A DNA stretch of 64,000 nucleotides from Ornithinibacillus caprae (GCF_009728145.1 NZ_WOCA01000004.1:1-64000), one strand, 5' to 3'. Positions 11,110 to 20,305 are shown, counted from the first letter of the stretch. Notes: generated by a model not told the origin, from the sequence alone. A program made the numbers and translations.

Positions 11110-12510
11110 CTAAAGTTTTCCTTTTTGATAGTATAGTTTAATAAGTGAATTAGAATCTTTGCATGTTTTAGGGTTCCCTTTTTTTATTCCAGCAAGCCAT
11201 ATTATTTCCCCGTTATTATCGGTTATTATTGGCCAAATATCCCGTTTATGTAAGGGAATTTTAGCATCAATAAAAATATCTTTAATTTTTTTACTTCCAT
11301 TTAATCCTTTCCATCTCATTCGATCACCATTTTTACGAGTTCTTATATGTAACGGTAATGCAATATCTCCAGAAAGAACATATGTATGTTTATCATAGCG
11401 ATCATTCATTTCATCCTGTTCTACATAAGTAGCGGAAACTTTAGATCCATCTGGTAAAACCACTTCTCCTGGTATATCTAATAAATAATGAAACGAAAGA
11501 TCTTGGGGATTTGTTGATTGGAAGCTAAAACGTATCGTTTGATATGATTTTTCCACGATTAATTGTTGAGGAAAATCAATTTGGACATTGCCTTTATCCC
11601 TTTGTAATAATGCAAAGAATTGTTCTTCATGTACATAAGATAAATTATCTGGCAATTCATCATATAGATAATTTAATATTAGATGATAGGTTCTCCTTTG
11701 TAAAGCCGTTGCGTATGATTTGAATTTCTCAATATCAAAGGTTGCAATTTTATCCCCATCATGCAAATATACAACTTGTTCAAACATGCTTCGAGCTTCT
11801 GTAGACAAATACATTTCGTCCTCGTGAAGCGATTCACTTAAAAGTTGTATTGTTGTATGTATATTATTATTTTTCTCTTTTAGTATTGGTAGTACAAATT
11901 TTCTAAAATAATTTCGAGTATAAACTGTTTCCTCATTAGAAGGGTCAAGCCTAGGAACAATGTCATGTGCCCTACAATAATCTTCAATCGAAGCTTTCGT
12001 CGTGCAAAGTAATGGTCGAATGATCTCACCCGTACCAAATAATCGCTTATATGGAATGCCAGAAAAACTACTCGAATCCGCAGTACGAACAAGTCGCATT
12101 AGTATTGTTTCAATTTGGTCATCACCGTGATGACCAAGAGCTAGATAATCTGCTTGATAAGACTCCATTTGTTGTTTAAAAAACTCATATCGAAGGACTC
12201 GAGCAGCCACTTGTGTACCAACTTGATGCTCATTTTTATAGGTATAAACATCTACAGAAGTGCTAACAAATCCTATATTCCATTTGCTACATAGGTCAGC
12301 CACATACTGGACATCTTTTTTGCTTTCTTCACCTCGTAATTGGTGATCAACTGAAAGTGCAATTAACGTTAACTTCCAATCTGCTTGTATCTCCCGTAAA
12401 TAATGCAACAGTGCTAACGAGTCTGGCCCTCCTGAGACACCTACCAAAACTGTAGCATTTTCCTTTAATAGCTGATGTTTTTTAATAAATGCTGTAACTT
12501 CATCTTTCAT
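11110..12510 (-). CDS. tilS: tRNA(Ile)-lysidine synthetase
   Basis: Modifies C34 of the CAU-anticodon tRNA-Ile to lysidine. The PP-loop motif SGGPDS lies near residue 30 and the C-terminal tRNA-recognition domain ([29 protein letters not shown]) is complete. Two starts are possible: TTG at 12516 and ATG at 12510, two codons apart; I take the ATG. About 466 aa. Confidence 0.93.
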   Translation of the reverse strand: MKDEVTAFIKKHQLLKENATVLVGVSGGPDSLALLHYLREIQADWKLTLIALSVDHQLRGEESKKDVQYVADLCSKWNIGFVSTSVDVYTYKNEHQVGTQVAARVLRYEFFKQQMESYQADYLALGHHGDDQIETILMRLVRTADSSSFSGIPYKRLFGTGEIIRPLLCTTKASIEDYCRAHDIVPRLDPSNEETVYTRNYFRKFVLPILKEKNNNIHTTIQLLSESLHEDEMYLSTEARSMFEQVVYLHDGDKIATFDIEKFKSYATALQRRTYHLILNYLYDELPDNLSYVHEEQFFALLQRDKGNVQIDFPQQLIVEKSYQTIRFSFQSTNPQDLSFHYLLDIPGEVVLPDGSKVSATYVEQDEMNDRYDKHTYVLSGDIALPLHIRTRKNGDRMRWKGLNGSKKIKDIFIDAKIPLHKRDIWPIITDNNGEIIWLAGIKKGNPKTCKDSNSLIKLYYQKGKL

Positions 12511-12561
12511 CTTCAACCCATCTCTCCGTTACCATTAAACTATCCCTTTATTTTATCATAT

Positions 12562-13494
12562 TTAAGGGATAATAATAGAAGAAAGGTAATACCCAAGCGC
12601 TATAATACAGATTCCCAAAGATTCGATCACAAAAGGAAATGTATCGCCGGTATTGTCCTGTTGTTTTTTTCTCTGCCCTTTTTGTGCATGATATAAGACA
12701 TCAGTAATTTCTTGCTTCATCTCTGCACTGGAATGATATCTCCCTAGAATTGCTTTTTTCAAACAGTTATTATACGGTTTTAAGGCTTTTACATCATTCA
12801 TTTTTTTTAGTAAAGTTGCCTTTGGATTGGACCCTTTTTGAAACCGTTTCGGGTAGTAGACACTTAAAAATACCATGACGAATGCAAATAAATCATAGCT
12901 TGGTTCTGCTCGTCGCGAACCTAACTCCCAATAACCACGGTCATAAAATTCCGTGTACTCTTTAATAGCTCTACCAATCTGTGTTGTTCCACCAACATCA
13001 ATCCACCGAACTTTTGGTGGTGAAGAGGCAACTAATAAATTCTCTGTTTTTAAATCCCCAAATACCCAACCTGATTGATGTAGATCTCCAAGATCTTCTA
13101 ATAATTGTAGCATGAAAACACCAACCCATTCACTTCCATGACCTTTAATAAAGTCAGCCATCGGAATTCCTCGAACATATTCCATAACATAGAAGGAATA
13201 GATGTTTCCTTGAGTTGTCACCCAATCATCTACATCCAATAAGTAAGGCCCAAGACGATTTCCTTGGGCCTTTTCAAGCGACTTTAATACATTTACTTCC
13301 ATCGTCATTGATGAACTTTTATCACTTATTTTTAACGCAGCTTGTTTTCCATTCATTTCGCATAAATAAACAGATCCAATAGCACCATTACCAAGCTTAC
13401 GTTTAATGAGATAGGATTTCTTATGCCACTTACCTGTTATAGTCATACCAGGTCTTATTACATAATCAAGCGTTTTCGATGTCTTGTTCATCAT
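12562..13494 (-). CDS. yabT: Hanks-type serine/threonine kinase with C-terminal membrane anchor (YabT)
   Basis: Kinase signatures: glycine loop GNGAIGSV (about residues 36-43), AALKIS lysine, catalytic loop VFGDLKTENLL and the metal-binding IDVGGTT. The canonical HRD is replaced by FGD and DFG by DVG, so it is an atypical member. A hydrophobic segment at the very C-terminus (about 288-308) would anchor it. In B. subtilis YabT acts early in sporulation and phosphorylates RecA. It overlaps yabS by 29 bp. Confidence 0.9.
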   Translation of the reverse strand: MMNKTSKTLDYVIRPGMTITGKWHKKSYLIKRKLGNGAIGSVYLCEMNGKQAALKISDKSSSMTMEVNVLKSLEKAQGNRLGPYLLDVDDWVTTQGNIYSFYVMEYVRGIPMADFIKGHGSEWVGVFMLQLLEDLGDLHQSGWVFGDLKTENLLVASSPPKVRWIDVGGTTQIGRAIKEYTEFYDRGYWELGSRRAEPSYDLFAFVMVFLSVYYPKRFQKGSNPKATLLKKMNDVKALKPYNNCLKKAILGRYHSSAEMKQEITDVLYHAQKGQRKKQQDNTGDTFPFVIESLGICIIALGYYLSSIIIP

Positions 13495-14200
13495 TCTTTC
13501 TAAAGCTCCTTAGTAAGCTTTTCTTACCAAATTGATACATTGCTTCACGAATAGCAGGACCAGTAGGAGTAATTCCCCCACTTGTTAACTTAGGAAATAC
13601 TGTAGATACGGCATCTAACTTTGGTGACCAATCAAATACTTTATCAATATCCTTCCGTTTACCAGGGAAGCTATAAATAGAGAAACGATTGCGACCAATT
13701 CTAGAATTTAAACTAATAGAAAGATCAATTAATGCTTCTTTTACTGTAGGAAGCTTATCATGCATACTTGCGCTTGTATCAATGAGTACAAGAACTTCCA
13801 AGTCACAGGTTTCTCCTAAATCCTCTACTACTTCCATAATTTCGCCACGTTTTTCTGGTTCTAAATCTTCCATTGATTGTTCCGAACCTAGAATTTGCTT
13901 TAATTCTGTGTTCACAAACCCTTGCAAGGTTTGCGTCATTGCTTGTTTCGTAACCATTTGTACCGTCTGTGATAATGCTTGCTTATAAACTAATTGACTT
14001 ACACCACCACCGGATAAAGCGATTTCTTCCACTTCTTGTAAACCTTCAGGATCTTCCGTTTGGTCATCGTCTAGAATCCCAATAACGTTAACAGTTATAC
14101 CTTGTTGATGGGCTAGTGCCGCTGTTGCTGCCGGGTCCTCCCCTTTATTAGAGCAACCGTCAGTGATTAATAGAATTTGCTTCAAAGTCCCCTTTTTCAA
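13466..14200 (-). CDS. yabS: von Willebrand factor A domain protein (YabS)
   Basis: Two VWA-like halves are visible: ILLITDGCSNKGED at the N-terminus and a MIDAS-type VLIDTSASMHDK (DxSxS) near residue 140. The reading frame is open to 14215, but the GGAGGTG there fits a TTG start at 14200 with 8-nt spacing, giving a family-like N-terminus (LKKGTLKQILL). 244 aa. It overlaps the kinase gene yabT and lies next to spoIIE, as in B. subtilis. Function unknown; VWA domains usually mediate protein contacts. Confidence 0.88.
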   Translation of the reverse strand: MKKGTLKQILLITDGCSNKGEDPAATAALAHQQGITVNVIGILDDDQTEDPEGLQEVEEIALSGGGVSQLVYKQALSQTVQMVTKQAMTQTLQGFVNTELKQILGSEQSMEDLEPEKRGEIMEVVEDLGETCDLEVLVLIDTSASMHDKLPTVKEALIDLSISLNSRIGRNRFSIYSFPGKRKDIDKVFDWSPKLDAVSTVFPKLTSGGITPTGPAIREAMYQFGKKSLLRSFRKNDEQDIENA

Positions 14201-14257
14201 TGAAAACACCTCCAACTTATTCCACTACCATCATCGCCAAAATAAGGAAAGTTTATA

Positions 14258-14320
14258 CATTAGAAAACTTGTATTTTGCCACGTCTTTATGGAGATATCC
14301 TTAGTTACACTTTTGTAAAT
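14258..14320 (-). repeat. two-hairpin intergenic repeat, copy 1 (stem I only)
   Basis: Starts with TTAGAAAACTTG, has the conserved loop block GTCTTTA and ends CCTTAGTTACAC. The arms pair as CCA/TGG with weaker outer pairs. The second hairpin is decayed. Member of the dispersed family described in the findings. Confidence 0.6.
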
Positions 14321-14404
14321 ACCAAGAAAATGACGCCCAAAGACGAATGATTTAGGATCTGGAAATAGTTTTTTAATAACATAAGATGCTATTTGTAAGT
14401 CTAG

Positions 14405-14606
14405 TGATTAGAGCGGAGGGCAGTCGACTCCTGCGGAAACAGCACGTGTCTGAAGACCCCGCAGCAACGGTTTTTCCGTTAGGAGGCTGTAGCCGTGCCC
14501 ACGGCAAAATAGACACTGTGATAGTGACTGAAAGGAGCTTAAACAGATGTCACCCTTGTGCTGGGTGTATTTTCCGGGGATAAAGCACCAACCGTCATTT
14601 CCGGTT
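14405..14606. repeat. GC-rich structured intergenic element
   Basis: About 200 bp with higher GC than its surroundings and several short perfect stems: CTGCGG (14431-14436)/CCGCAG (14459-14464), AACGG/CCGTT (14466-14480), CACCC/GGGTG (14551-14567) and AACCG/CGGTT (14590-14606). The opening GGCAGTCGACTCCTGCGG resembles a dispersed element I recall from other Bacillaceae genomes (recollection, not checked). No credible coding frame. It fills most of the 520-bp gap between yabS and spoIIE. Confidence 0.55.
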
Positions 14607-14661
14607 ACTTCAGATTCTATTAAAATTAGCAACAAAGCTTACGGAAATATTCCAAAAGGAA

Positions 14662-14683
14662 ATCCGAACTAGTTAGTTCGGAT
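14662..14683 (-). terminator. spoIIE terminator
   Basis: Perfect 9-bp stem ATCCGAACT/AGTTCGGAT with AGTT loop, followed on the minus strand by TTCCTTTT, 53 bp after the spoIIE stop. Confidence 0.75.
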
Positions 14684-14736
14684 CTCCAATTGATTAATAT
14701 ACTTTTTTCTCAGCTTCAACTATAATAGTTTATCAA

Positions 14737-17187
14737 TTATTGAGCTTTCCCCTCATAGATTGGGACAGATGCCCATTCTGGAGTATTCTTCTTCACTTTT
14801 GCCACAAGAACTGTCATATCATCCTCAATTACACCTGAACGCGTACGAACTACTTCTTCTAACAATAGATCGGCAATTTCTTGAGGATCATCCGTTTCCA
14901 TTTCACGTATCTTTCGCTTAAGCCAAACATCTGTATTCTCTACATGCTTTGGACCATCAAAAATACCATCACTCATCATGATTAATAGATCCTCTGACAT
15001 TAATTGCTCACTGACAATATCGACATCAAATTCTTGAATTATACCCATTGGTAAATTGCTAGCCTCTATCTTAATCATCTCATCACCACGCTTTACAAAA
15101 CTTGGTGTGGAGCCAATTTTCAAAAACCGAACGAATGCATTGTGTAAATTAATTACTGCGAGATCTAATGTTGCAAACATTTCATCTGTTGTACGTAGTG
15201 CTAAGATAGAATTAATAGATTTAATAGCGACTTTTTCTGGTATTCCAGTTTGAAGAATTTGTTGGAGTAAACGCAATGTCTCACCACTTTCTTCATTCGC
15301 CCTAGCACCATTTCCCATTCCATCACTAATCGCCATAGCATATTTCCCTGCTCCCAATTCTATCATTGTATAACTATCACCTGATACGATCCCACCACCT
15401 TTAGCGGCATGAGAAACACCAGTTTCCACAGCAAATTCCTTGGCAGACCCAAATTGTAAAAAGGAATAGCCATTTGGAAATGGTGAAATTTCTTCATGTT
15501 TTAAAATAATATTTTCATTTAATATATCTGATAGTACTGGGGCAATTAATTTTTCCCCTTCTCCTCGGTACTCATAAAAAGATACAGCCATTTCAATATC
15601 GACATTTCCTTTTTCTAGTTGATATACATCTAGCTTCTCTAATTCCATTCCCATTGATTTTAGTGCATGAACAATTTGAATTTCTTGTTTTTCATGATGC
15701 TCACGTTCCTTAAGTATTTCTTTCGCGAAATCTTCCATTACATCAGAAACCCCTTGAAGTTGTTCAGCTACTAAGCGCTTACTTTCTAGAACCTGCTTTT
15801 TCAGTTTACGATTTGCATCAAAATAAGACATCTCTTCTTTCATAACATCCATTACTCTTTTGGATTTAACACAATGATTTTCAAATTCACGAATAACTTT
15901 TCGATTTGGTTCACGACCATCCATATATTCATCTTTCATTTCTTCCATTAATGAGTACGTTGTATCGAATTGCTGTTGCCAGCAACGTTCCTTCATAAAA
16001 CATGTTTGACATGTTTTTTCTGTTACTTGGCTTAGAAAATAGTCGGTCTCTCGCTGATCTTCACTTTCATCTTCTGAAAAATTCTCTGCACTATTAAAGC
16101 TTTTAGATAATGCAGCGAACACATCTGAAAACTGTTCTACACGTTTAGCAGTAACATTTCTTACTTTTTGCAAATATTGCTCCTGTTCATTGGTATGTTC
16201 TTCTGTACCTGGAATATATCTTGAGATTTTTTTAAACCAACTTGCCGGTGTTATGAAAAATAGAAATATCGCGGCTAACGATTCCATAAAAGAAGGAATG
16301 ATAGCTCCAGAGTCACCATATATTCCAACTAAGAAAGTCCCAACTAATAATCCTGTTGCTACCCCAATTTTCTTTCCTTCTTTTAATAGTCCTCCTAGTA
16401 AACCGGAAAATGCTAATAAACTCATTTGGTAAAGACTAGCTACATTTGCTAAGGACAATATTAATCCTGCAACCACACCAACCGTTGATCCAATAGCTGC
16501 TCCACCAACAAAAGCAAGAACTAATACAAAATAACGTGAGAATACTTGTTCAATAGATGCACCATATAGCTCCCATCCTACTGTTCCAGTTAGTATCGAA
16601 GCGATCAATATAATCATACATACAATTTCTTCATTTTTAAGTGAAGGTTTGTACCTTTTTGGTGATAATAACGGTACACTTTGCATAAAGATTAATACTA
16701 GGATCGTTCCTAACACTCCCTCAACAAGTAAAAGCATCCATTCATAGGATGATAGTTGTCCATAAAGAGAATATAAAAATAACCTAGGAGCTACCGTTGA
16801 TATAAATACAAATAGTGGAACTTTAATCTGCTGATGTTTTGTATTTTTAAAGATACCCGCTAATAAAATAAATAAAAACATGGCAATACCAATAAAAATA
16901 CTATGCTCCATGGAATATGTAATGGCTCCAATTAGCATTGCCAGCATAGCCCTTGGTGCATGGCTTTTTTGGATAAACCAAAGAGTTGCTAAAAATGCTA
17001 CTGCAAATGGAGATACGACTGATAGAATGACTGCTCGTCCTAATAAAAATCCGACAAATACAAACAGCCACCCCTTATCAAGTAATATTGATTTGATCCG
17101 TGTATAAATACCTCTCCGAAATTTTTCCAGGTTGGTTTGTTCTACATCTAAGGCTTTCGTTTCCATACTTGGAATTGAATCCATCAT
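14737..17187 (-). CDS. spoIIE: stage II sporulation protein E, PP2C phosphatase
   Basis: Dephosphorylates SpoIIAA to free sigma-F in the forespore and takes part in polar septation. The first 330 residues hold about ten hydrophobic segments, followed by a linker with a C-x2-C-type patch (TCQTCFMKERCW) and a PP2C domain from about residue 590 (GDSYTMIELGAGKYAMAISD, then MMSDGIFDG). 816 aa, the usual size. The start has a GGGAGTGG site and two adjacent ATGs; I take the first. It is single-gene, with a Spo0A-type promoter and its own terminator. Confidence 0.96.
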   Translation of the reverse strand: MMDSIPSMETKALDVEQTNLEKFRRGIYTRIKSILLDKGWLFVFVGFLLGRAVILSVVSPFAVAFLATLWFIQKSHAPRAMLAMLIGAITYSMEHSIFIGIAMFLFILLAGIFKNTKHQQIKVPLFVFISTVAPRLFLYSLYGQLSSYEWMLLLVEGVLGTILVLIFMQSVPLLSPKRYKPSLKNEEIVCMIILIASILTGTVGWELYGASIEQVFSRYFVLVLAFVGGAAIGSTVGVVAGLILSLANVASLYQMSLLAFSGLLGGLLKEGKKIGVATGLLVGTFLVGIYGDSGAIIPSFMESLAAIFLFFITPASWFKKISRYIPGTEEHTNEQEQYLQKVRNVTAKRVEQFSDVFAALSKSFNSAENFSEDESEDQRETDYFLSQVTEKTCQTCFMKERCWQQQFDTTYSLMEEMKDEYMDGREPNRKVIREFENHCVKSKRVMDVMKEEMSYFDANRKLKKQVLESKRLVAEQLQGVSDVMEDFAKEILKEREHHEKQEIQIVHALKSMGMELEKLDVYQLEKGNVDIEMAVSFYEYRGEGEKLIAPVLSDILNENIILKHEEISPFPNGYSFLQFGSAKEFAVETGVSHAAKGGGIVSGDSYTMIELGAGKYAMAISDGMGNGARANEESGETLRLLQQILQTGIPEKVAIKSINSILALRTTDEMFATLDLAVINLHNAFVRFLKIGSTPSFVKRGDEMIKIEASNLPMGIIQEFDVDIVSEQLMSEDLLIMMSDGIFDGPKHVENTDVWLKRKIREMETDDPQEIADLLLEEVVRTRSGVIEDDMTVLVAKVKKNTPEWASVPIYEGKAQ

Positions 17188-17214
17188 ATCTCAACCACTC
17201 CCTCTTAGAAGCAT

Positions 17215-17280
17215 ATTAAACCATAAGATGCTTTCTGATTTTGTCAAAACAAGAGAGCAAATCCAAAAAATCGTTCGACT
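17215..17280 (-). promoter_or_regulatory. spoIIE promoter with long spacer and Spo0A box
   Basis: Perfect -35 TTGACA (17242-17247) and -10 TTTAAT (17215-17220) are separated by 21 bp, the unusual spacing known for the Spo0A-activated spoIIE promoter of B. subtilis. A near-consensus 0A box AGTCGAA (17274-17280; consensus TGTCGAA) lies about 26 bp upstream of the -35. Confidence 0.75.
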
Positions 17281-17316
17281 AGTTTCTAGGCGTACCTACA
17301 AAAAGCTAGAAACCTA

Positions 17317-17781
17317 TCATAGAAAGAAAAAACGTTTTATAGACTGTATTGTTGAGGCATGCAAACCTTCATGGAAAATTGTGCGAACCAATACTTGTTC
17401 AACTGTATGCATGTCCATTTCAGTAGGTTCAAAAACTTCCTCTAGGCGTTCTCCATATACCTCTTTAATACGGAGAGGTTGCTCCCTTAGTAGCTTTTTT
17501 AGTTCCTCTAAATCTGGAGTTTCTTCTGAAAAATTACCGGGATTCGTTCCAAACCCAAACCAATCATTAAATTTGTCGTTATACGTCATTTTTTCCTTTG
17601 TTACTGCCTGTATCCACAAATATTGATCTAAATAAATATGTCCTAAATTCCAACGAATGTTATTGTTGAAACCATTGGGAATAATATTTGCTTGCTGTTC
17701 TGTAATGCCATCTATTAGTGATAATGTTTCTTGTCGATATGTATGTAGTTGCGTAAAAAGAACTTCATGTCTTTTTTTCAT
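17317..17781 (-). CDS. DinB-like metal-binding four-helix protein
   Basis: A 154-aa protein of the DinB/YfiT type. The presumed metal histidines are in NLGHIYLDQ (about residue 47) and FHEGLHAST (about 135-143). DinB-fold proteins are often thiol-dependent transferases or damage-induced proteins; the reaction here is unknown. It lies between spoIIE and tRNA-Met, where B. subtilis has only tRNA genes, so it is probably an insertion in this lineage. An imperfect hairpin (GTTTCTAG/CTAGAAAC, 17282-17312) follows the stop. Confidence 0.8.
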   Translation of the reverse strand: MKKRHEVLFTQLHTYRQETLSLIDGITEQQANIIPNGFNNNIRWNLGHIYLDQYLWIQAVTKEKMTYNDKFNDWFGFGTNPGNFSEETPDLEELKKLLREQPLRIKEVYGERLEEVFEPTEMDMHTVEQVLVRTIFHEGLHASTIQSIKRFFFL

Positions 17782-17864
17782 GATTCCACTCCTCTAATTT
17801 TGAATACTTACATATTCTCCACCATTATTAAAAATCCTTTATTTTGTCGAAAGAAAAAAATCTA

Positions 17865-17893
17865 TTGACACAATTCGAATACTCCTGTAATAT
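17865..17893 (+). promoter_or_regulatory. tRNA-Met promoter
   Basis: Perfect -35 TTGACA (17865-17870), 17-bp spacer, -10 TAATAT (17888-17893), 20 bp before the tRNA. Confidence 0.85.
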
Positions 17894-17913
17894 ATTTTTT
17901 GTTGGCTTTATAC

Positions 17914-17987
17914 GGCGGTGTAGCTCAGCTGGCGAGAGCGTACGGTTCATACCCGTGAGGTCGGGGGTTCGATCCCCTCCGCCGCCA
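17914..17987 (+). tRNA. tRNA-Met (CAU), elongator type
   Basis: Full cloverleaf: acceptor GGCGGTG/CGCCGCC with one U-G pair, D-stem GCTC/GAGC, anticodon loop TTCATAC, T-loop TTCGATC, discriminator A. The CCA end is not encoded. The acceptor starts with G-C pairs, unlike initiator tRNA, and the sequence matches what I know of elongator tRNA-Met at this locus in B. subtilis. There a tRNA-Glu follows; here a terminator follows instead. Confidence 0.95.
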
Positions 17988-17997
17988 TTGAAAAAAT

Positions 17998-18029
17998 AAA
18001 ACCTGTTCTCTTTTGAGAGCAGGTTTTTT
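17998..18029 (+). terminator. tRNA-Met terminator
   Basis: ACCTGTTCTC (18001-18010) pairs with GAGAGCAGGT (18015-18024) with one G-U pair, followed by a T run. Confidence 0.85.
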
Positions 18030-18112
18030 GTTAATAGGTAAATTGTTCATACTGTACATAAATCTAGCTTCTAGTATTTAACAGAATGAGGATCCATATA
18101 AGAAATAACCCA

Positions 18113-18154
18113 TAAAAGAGCAGGTACCAATCCAATTTGGTACCTGCTCTTTTA
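18113..18154 (-). terminator. yabR terminator
   Basis: Perfect 18-bp stem, TAAAAGAGCAGGTACCAA (18113-18130) with its complement at 18137-18154. A/T ends make it potentially bidirectional; it lies downstream of yabR. Confidence 0.85.
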
Positions 18155-18244
18155 TCATTTTGCACCGGATAGTAACCGATGTTTATCCGTCATTGACTTT
18201 ACTTATATTTAAAATTATAGAGCATTCTCTATAGACAGCAACTG

Positions 18245-18628
18245 CTATCCTCTTTTAGCACCTCGACCCCCGCGTCTGGATTCCGTGTGCTTCTTTAAAG
18301 AGGCTAAACGGTCTTCAGAATCTTTTAGAAAACGATTCATTTTCGCTTCGAATGATTCCGTACGTTCTCTTGAATTTTTTTGGCGTACCGGCTTATCTTT
18401 CGCTTTTTTAATAGATAAACCTATTTTACCATCCTTTTCAACATTAATAACTTTTACCTTGACTTCATCACCTACAGATAAATGTTCATTAATGTCTTTG
18501 ACATAGTTGTCGGCAACCTCACTAATATGGACAAGGCCAGTAGTTCCTTCTCCTAGTTCAACAAAAGCACCAAAATTAGTGATACCAGTTACCTTTCCCT
18601 GCAGCTTGCTGCCTACTTCGATTGACAT
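18245..18628 (-). CDS. yabR: S1-domain RNA-binding protein (YabR)
   Basis: Residues 1-75 are a single S1 RNA-binding domain (GSKLQGKVTGITNFGAFVEL, LVHISEVADNYV, VKVINVEKDGKIGLSIKKA). The tail is basic and ends RRGGRGAKRG, which suggests nucleic-acid contact. The ribosome site is AAGGAGGAG. It is the last gene of the divIC cluster and of the general-stress/S1 family GSP13/YabR; its physiological partner is unknown. Confidence 0.9.
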   Translation of the reverse strand: MSIEVGSKLQGKVTGITNFGAFVELGEGTTGLVHISEVADNYVKDINEHLSVGDEVKVKVINVEKDGKIGLSIKKAKDKPVRQKNSRERTESFEAKMNRFLKDSEDRLASLKKHTESRRGGRGAKRG

Positions 18629-18701
18629 AAAAAAAATGCTCCTCCTTAAGATTTTAAAATATACTTACCATATATATTATAGCTAAGCTTGTAAAAGTGT
18701 G

Positions 18702-19082
18702 TCAATAAGACGGGTCTTCCTCAGGAATTTTAAAAATTAATTCCCCTTCTTTAGATAAAAAATAATTCGTACGAGCTATATCCAAAATATATTCTTCATC
18801 GTTTAACAACTGAATTTCTTCTTCGTATTCTTCTTCAGCTGCTTTTAACTTTGCAAGCTGCTCTTCTAGTTCTTGATATTCTTCCAATTTTTCAGCATGT
18901 AACGATCGTTGTTTAACATGATAGGTTGTCATTGTTCCAATAGCAAGAGCTACTATGGCCGAAAAAAGCACAAGACGGCGAATTAAACGTTTTTTCTTTC
19001 GTTTTTGTCGCTCTATGTAAGCATCGTATTTCTGCATATAGTTCGAATCTAGTCTTGCTACTGTTTTTTTCTTTTCAGACAT
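18702..19082 (-). CDS. divIC: cell division protein DivIC
   Basis: Bitopic division protein of the FtsL/DivIC/FtsB group, a divisome partner of DivIB and FtsL. A basic N-terminus (KRKKKRLIRR) precedes one membrane segment (about residues 38-56) and an extracytoplasmic coiled coil (LEEYQELEEQLAKLKAAEEE). 126 aa. It follows yabQ by 4 bp. Confidence 0.93.
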   Translation of the reverse strand: MSEKKKTVARLDSNYMQKYDAYIERQKRKKKRLIRRLVLFSAIVALAIGTMTTYHVKQRSLHAEKLEEYQELEEQLAKLKAAEEEYEEEIQLLNDEEYILDIARTNYFLSKEGELIFKIPEEDPSY

Positions 19083-19086
19083 AGCA

Positions 19087-19686
19087 TTACCTCCTCTTTT
19101 GTGCGATATACTTGATCCATTTAATACATATATTCTTTATTTTACTATAAAATCCTGCTAGATTGTGAAAAAATAAATGGATTTTTTTAGGCAGCATTCT
19201 GTATATCACACGCAAAACCCATTTTATTGGAGTAAAGAGGACGTAAAAAATGTATTTAATTATCATAAATAATATATTACCAATGAACAATACACTGGTT
19301 ATTAATGCCTGGAACAAAAACTGAATTGGTTTAATTATAACAACTGTAACAACTCTAGCTAAAAATTGATAGATGTCGGCAATTATGATTATTAAGCGTT
19401 CTAGTATACGTTTGTATATGTTCGCAGCTACTACTTGATAAATAGAAAAACCAAGTAAGCAAGCTACAAACACATACACCCTCAATTCACCAGAGTTAAC
19501 CCGAAATAAAATATAGTATAGAATAAATGTTTGAGTTAACCAAAAGCTTATTTCCATGACATAAGCTAAAATGGTATGTTTTTTCCAATGCCTCGCAAAT
19601 CGTCGGAATGTTTCTAGTGCTATACCTAAATAAAAACCACCTAATACCATTGCGATCATTGTCAAGAATTGAACGTTTAACGTCAT
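19087..19686 (-). CDS. yabQ: spore cortex membrane protein YabQ
   Basis: Hydrophobic protein with several membrane segments (about residues 5-25, 40-60, 68-88, 100-150) and a basic tail. YabQ is needed for spore cortex formation in B. subtilis and acts in the mother-cell-derived outer membrane. Its ATG overlaps the yabP TGA as ATGA, so the two are coupled. 199 aa. Confidence 0.9.
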   Translation of the reverse strand: MTLNVQFLTMIAMVLGGFYLGIALETFRRFARHWKKHTILAYVMEISFWLTQTFILYYILFRVNSGELRVYVFVACLLGFSIYQVVAANIYKRILERLIIIIADIYQFLARVVTVVIIKPIQFLFQALITSVLFIGNILFMIIKYIFYVLFTPIKWVLRVIYRMLPKKIHLFFHNLAGFYSKIKNICIKWIKYIAQKRR

Positions 19687-19988
19687 TTAAATAGCTTGCT
19701 AAAGAATCCTTTAGCTTTCTCCTGATGATGTTCATCTACATAGGAAAGCTCATAGATTTTACCTTTAATAGACACAACGCCCTCGCCTACATCTAAGTTT
19801 TTCAGTTGTAAATTCTGACCACGGACAATTAAATAACCCATCACGGTTTCCAACAAAAACTCTTCATTATCAAAACTATCTACTTCTTTTACACCGGTAA
19901 TTTCTAATAACTTCCGATTATTAATCTTCAGTTGGTGATCTTGATGCTGTACACTTCTTGTACTATTTTCTTTATCATAATAATTCAT
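19683..19988 (-). CDS. yabP: sporulation protein YabP
   Basis: YabP/YqfC family (INNRKLLEITGVKEVDSFD, ETVMGYLIVRGQNL). Reading could begin at 20009, but the GGGAGG site 8 nt before the ATG at 19988 decides the start (MNYYDKENSTRS), giving 101 aa. It is found with yabQ in spore formers and is required for normal cortex in some. Sigma-E control is known in B. subtilis; I did not find a convincing sigma-E box here. Confidence 0.9.
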   Translation of the reverse strand: MNYYDKENSTRSVQHQDHQLKINNRKLLEITGVKEVDSFDNEEFLLETVMGYLIVRGQNLQLKNLDVGEGVVSIKGKIYELSYVDEHHQEKAKGFFSKLFK

Positions 19989-20044
19989 ACGCGCTTCCTC
20001 CCTTATCATTAATACCTTATGAAAGGAAGGACAAGTATAGAACT

Positions 20045-20305
20045 TTATGCGTTAATTTTTTCTTCTTTTATCACGTTATATAACATACCTGCCTCGTCTT
20101 TTTTCACCGTTTCTTTTAACGATATTACCTCAATGGTTACTAGTTTTTGACCAAACTTAATAACTAGTTCATCTCCGACTGAAACGGTTGAGGAAGCTTT
20201 AGCTTGATTACCATTAATGGTAATTCTCCCCTGGTCAGCTACTTCCTTTGCTAAAGTACGACGCTTAATTAACCGAGAAACCTTTAAAAATTTATCTAAT
20301 CGCAT
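20045..20305 (-). CDS. rqcP: S4-domain ribosome quality control protein RqcP
   Basis: An S4 RNA-binding domain of 86 aa (MRLDKFLKVSRLIKRRTLAK). RqcP (formerly YabO) works with RqcH to add alanine tails on stalled 50S subunits. A longer frame opens at 20332, but the start at 20305 has an AAGGAGAG site and its ATG overlaps the mazG stop (TAATG), which is decisive. Confidence 0.92.
   Translation of the reverse strand: MRLDKFLKVSRLIKRRTLAKEVADQGRITINGNQAKASSTVSVGDELVIKFGQKLVTIEVISLKETVKKDEAGMLYNVIKEEKINA

Noticed and set aside
14386-14635. Small frames on both strands in the GC-rich element before spoIIE
   Set aside because: Cysteine- and arginine-rich translations without ribosome sites; the sequence is better explained by stem structure.
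17132-17626. Plus-strand frame of 164 codons over the spoIIE promoter and DinB-like gene
   Set aside because: It is the complement of a supported gene and a well-formed promoter; no recognisable domain.
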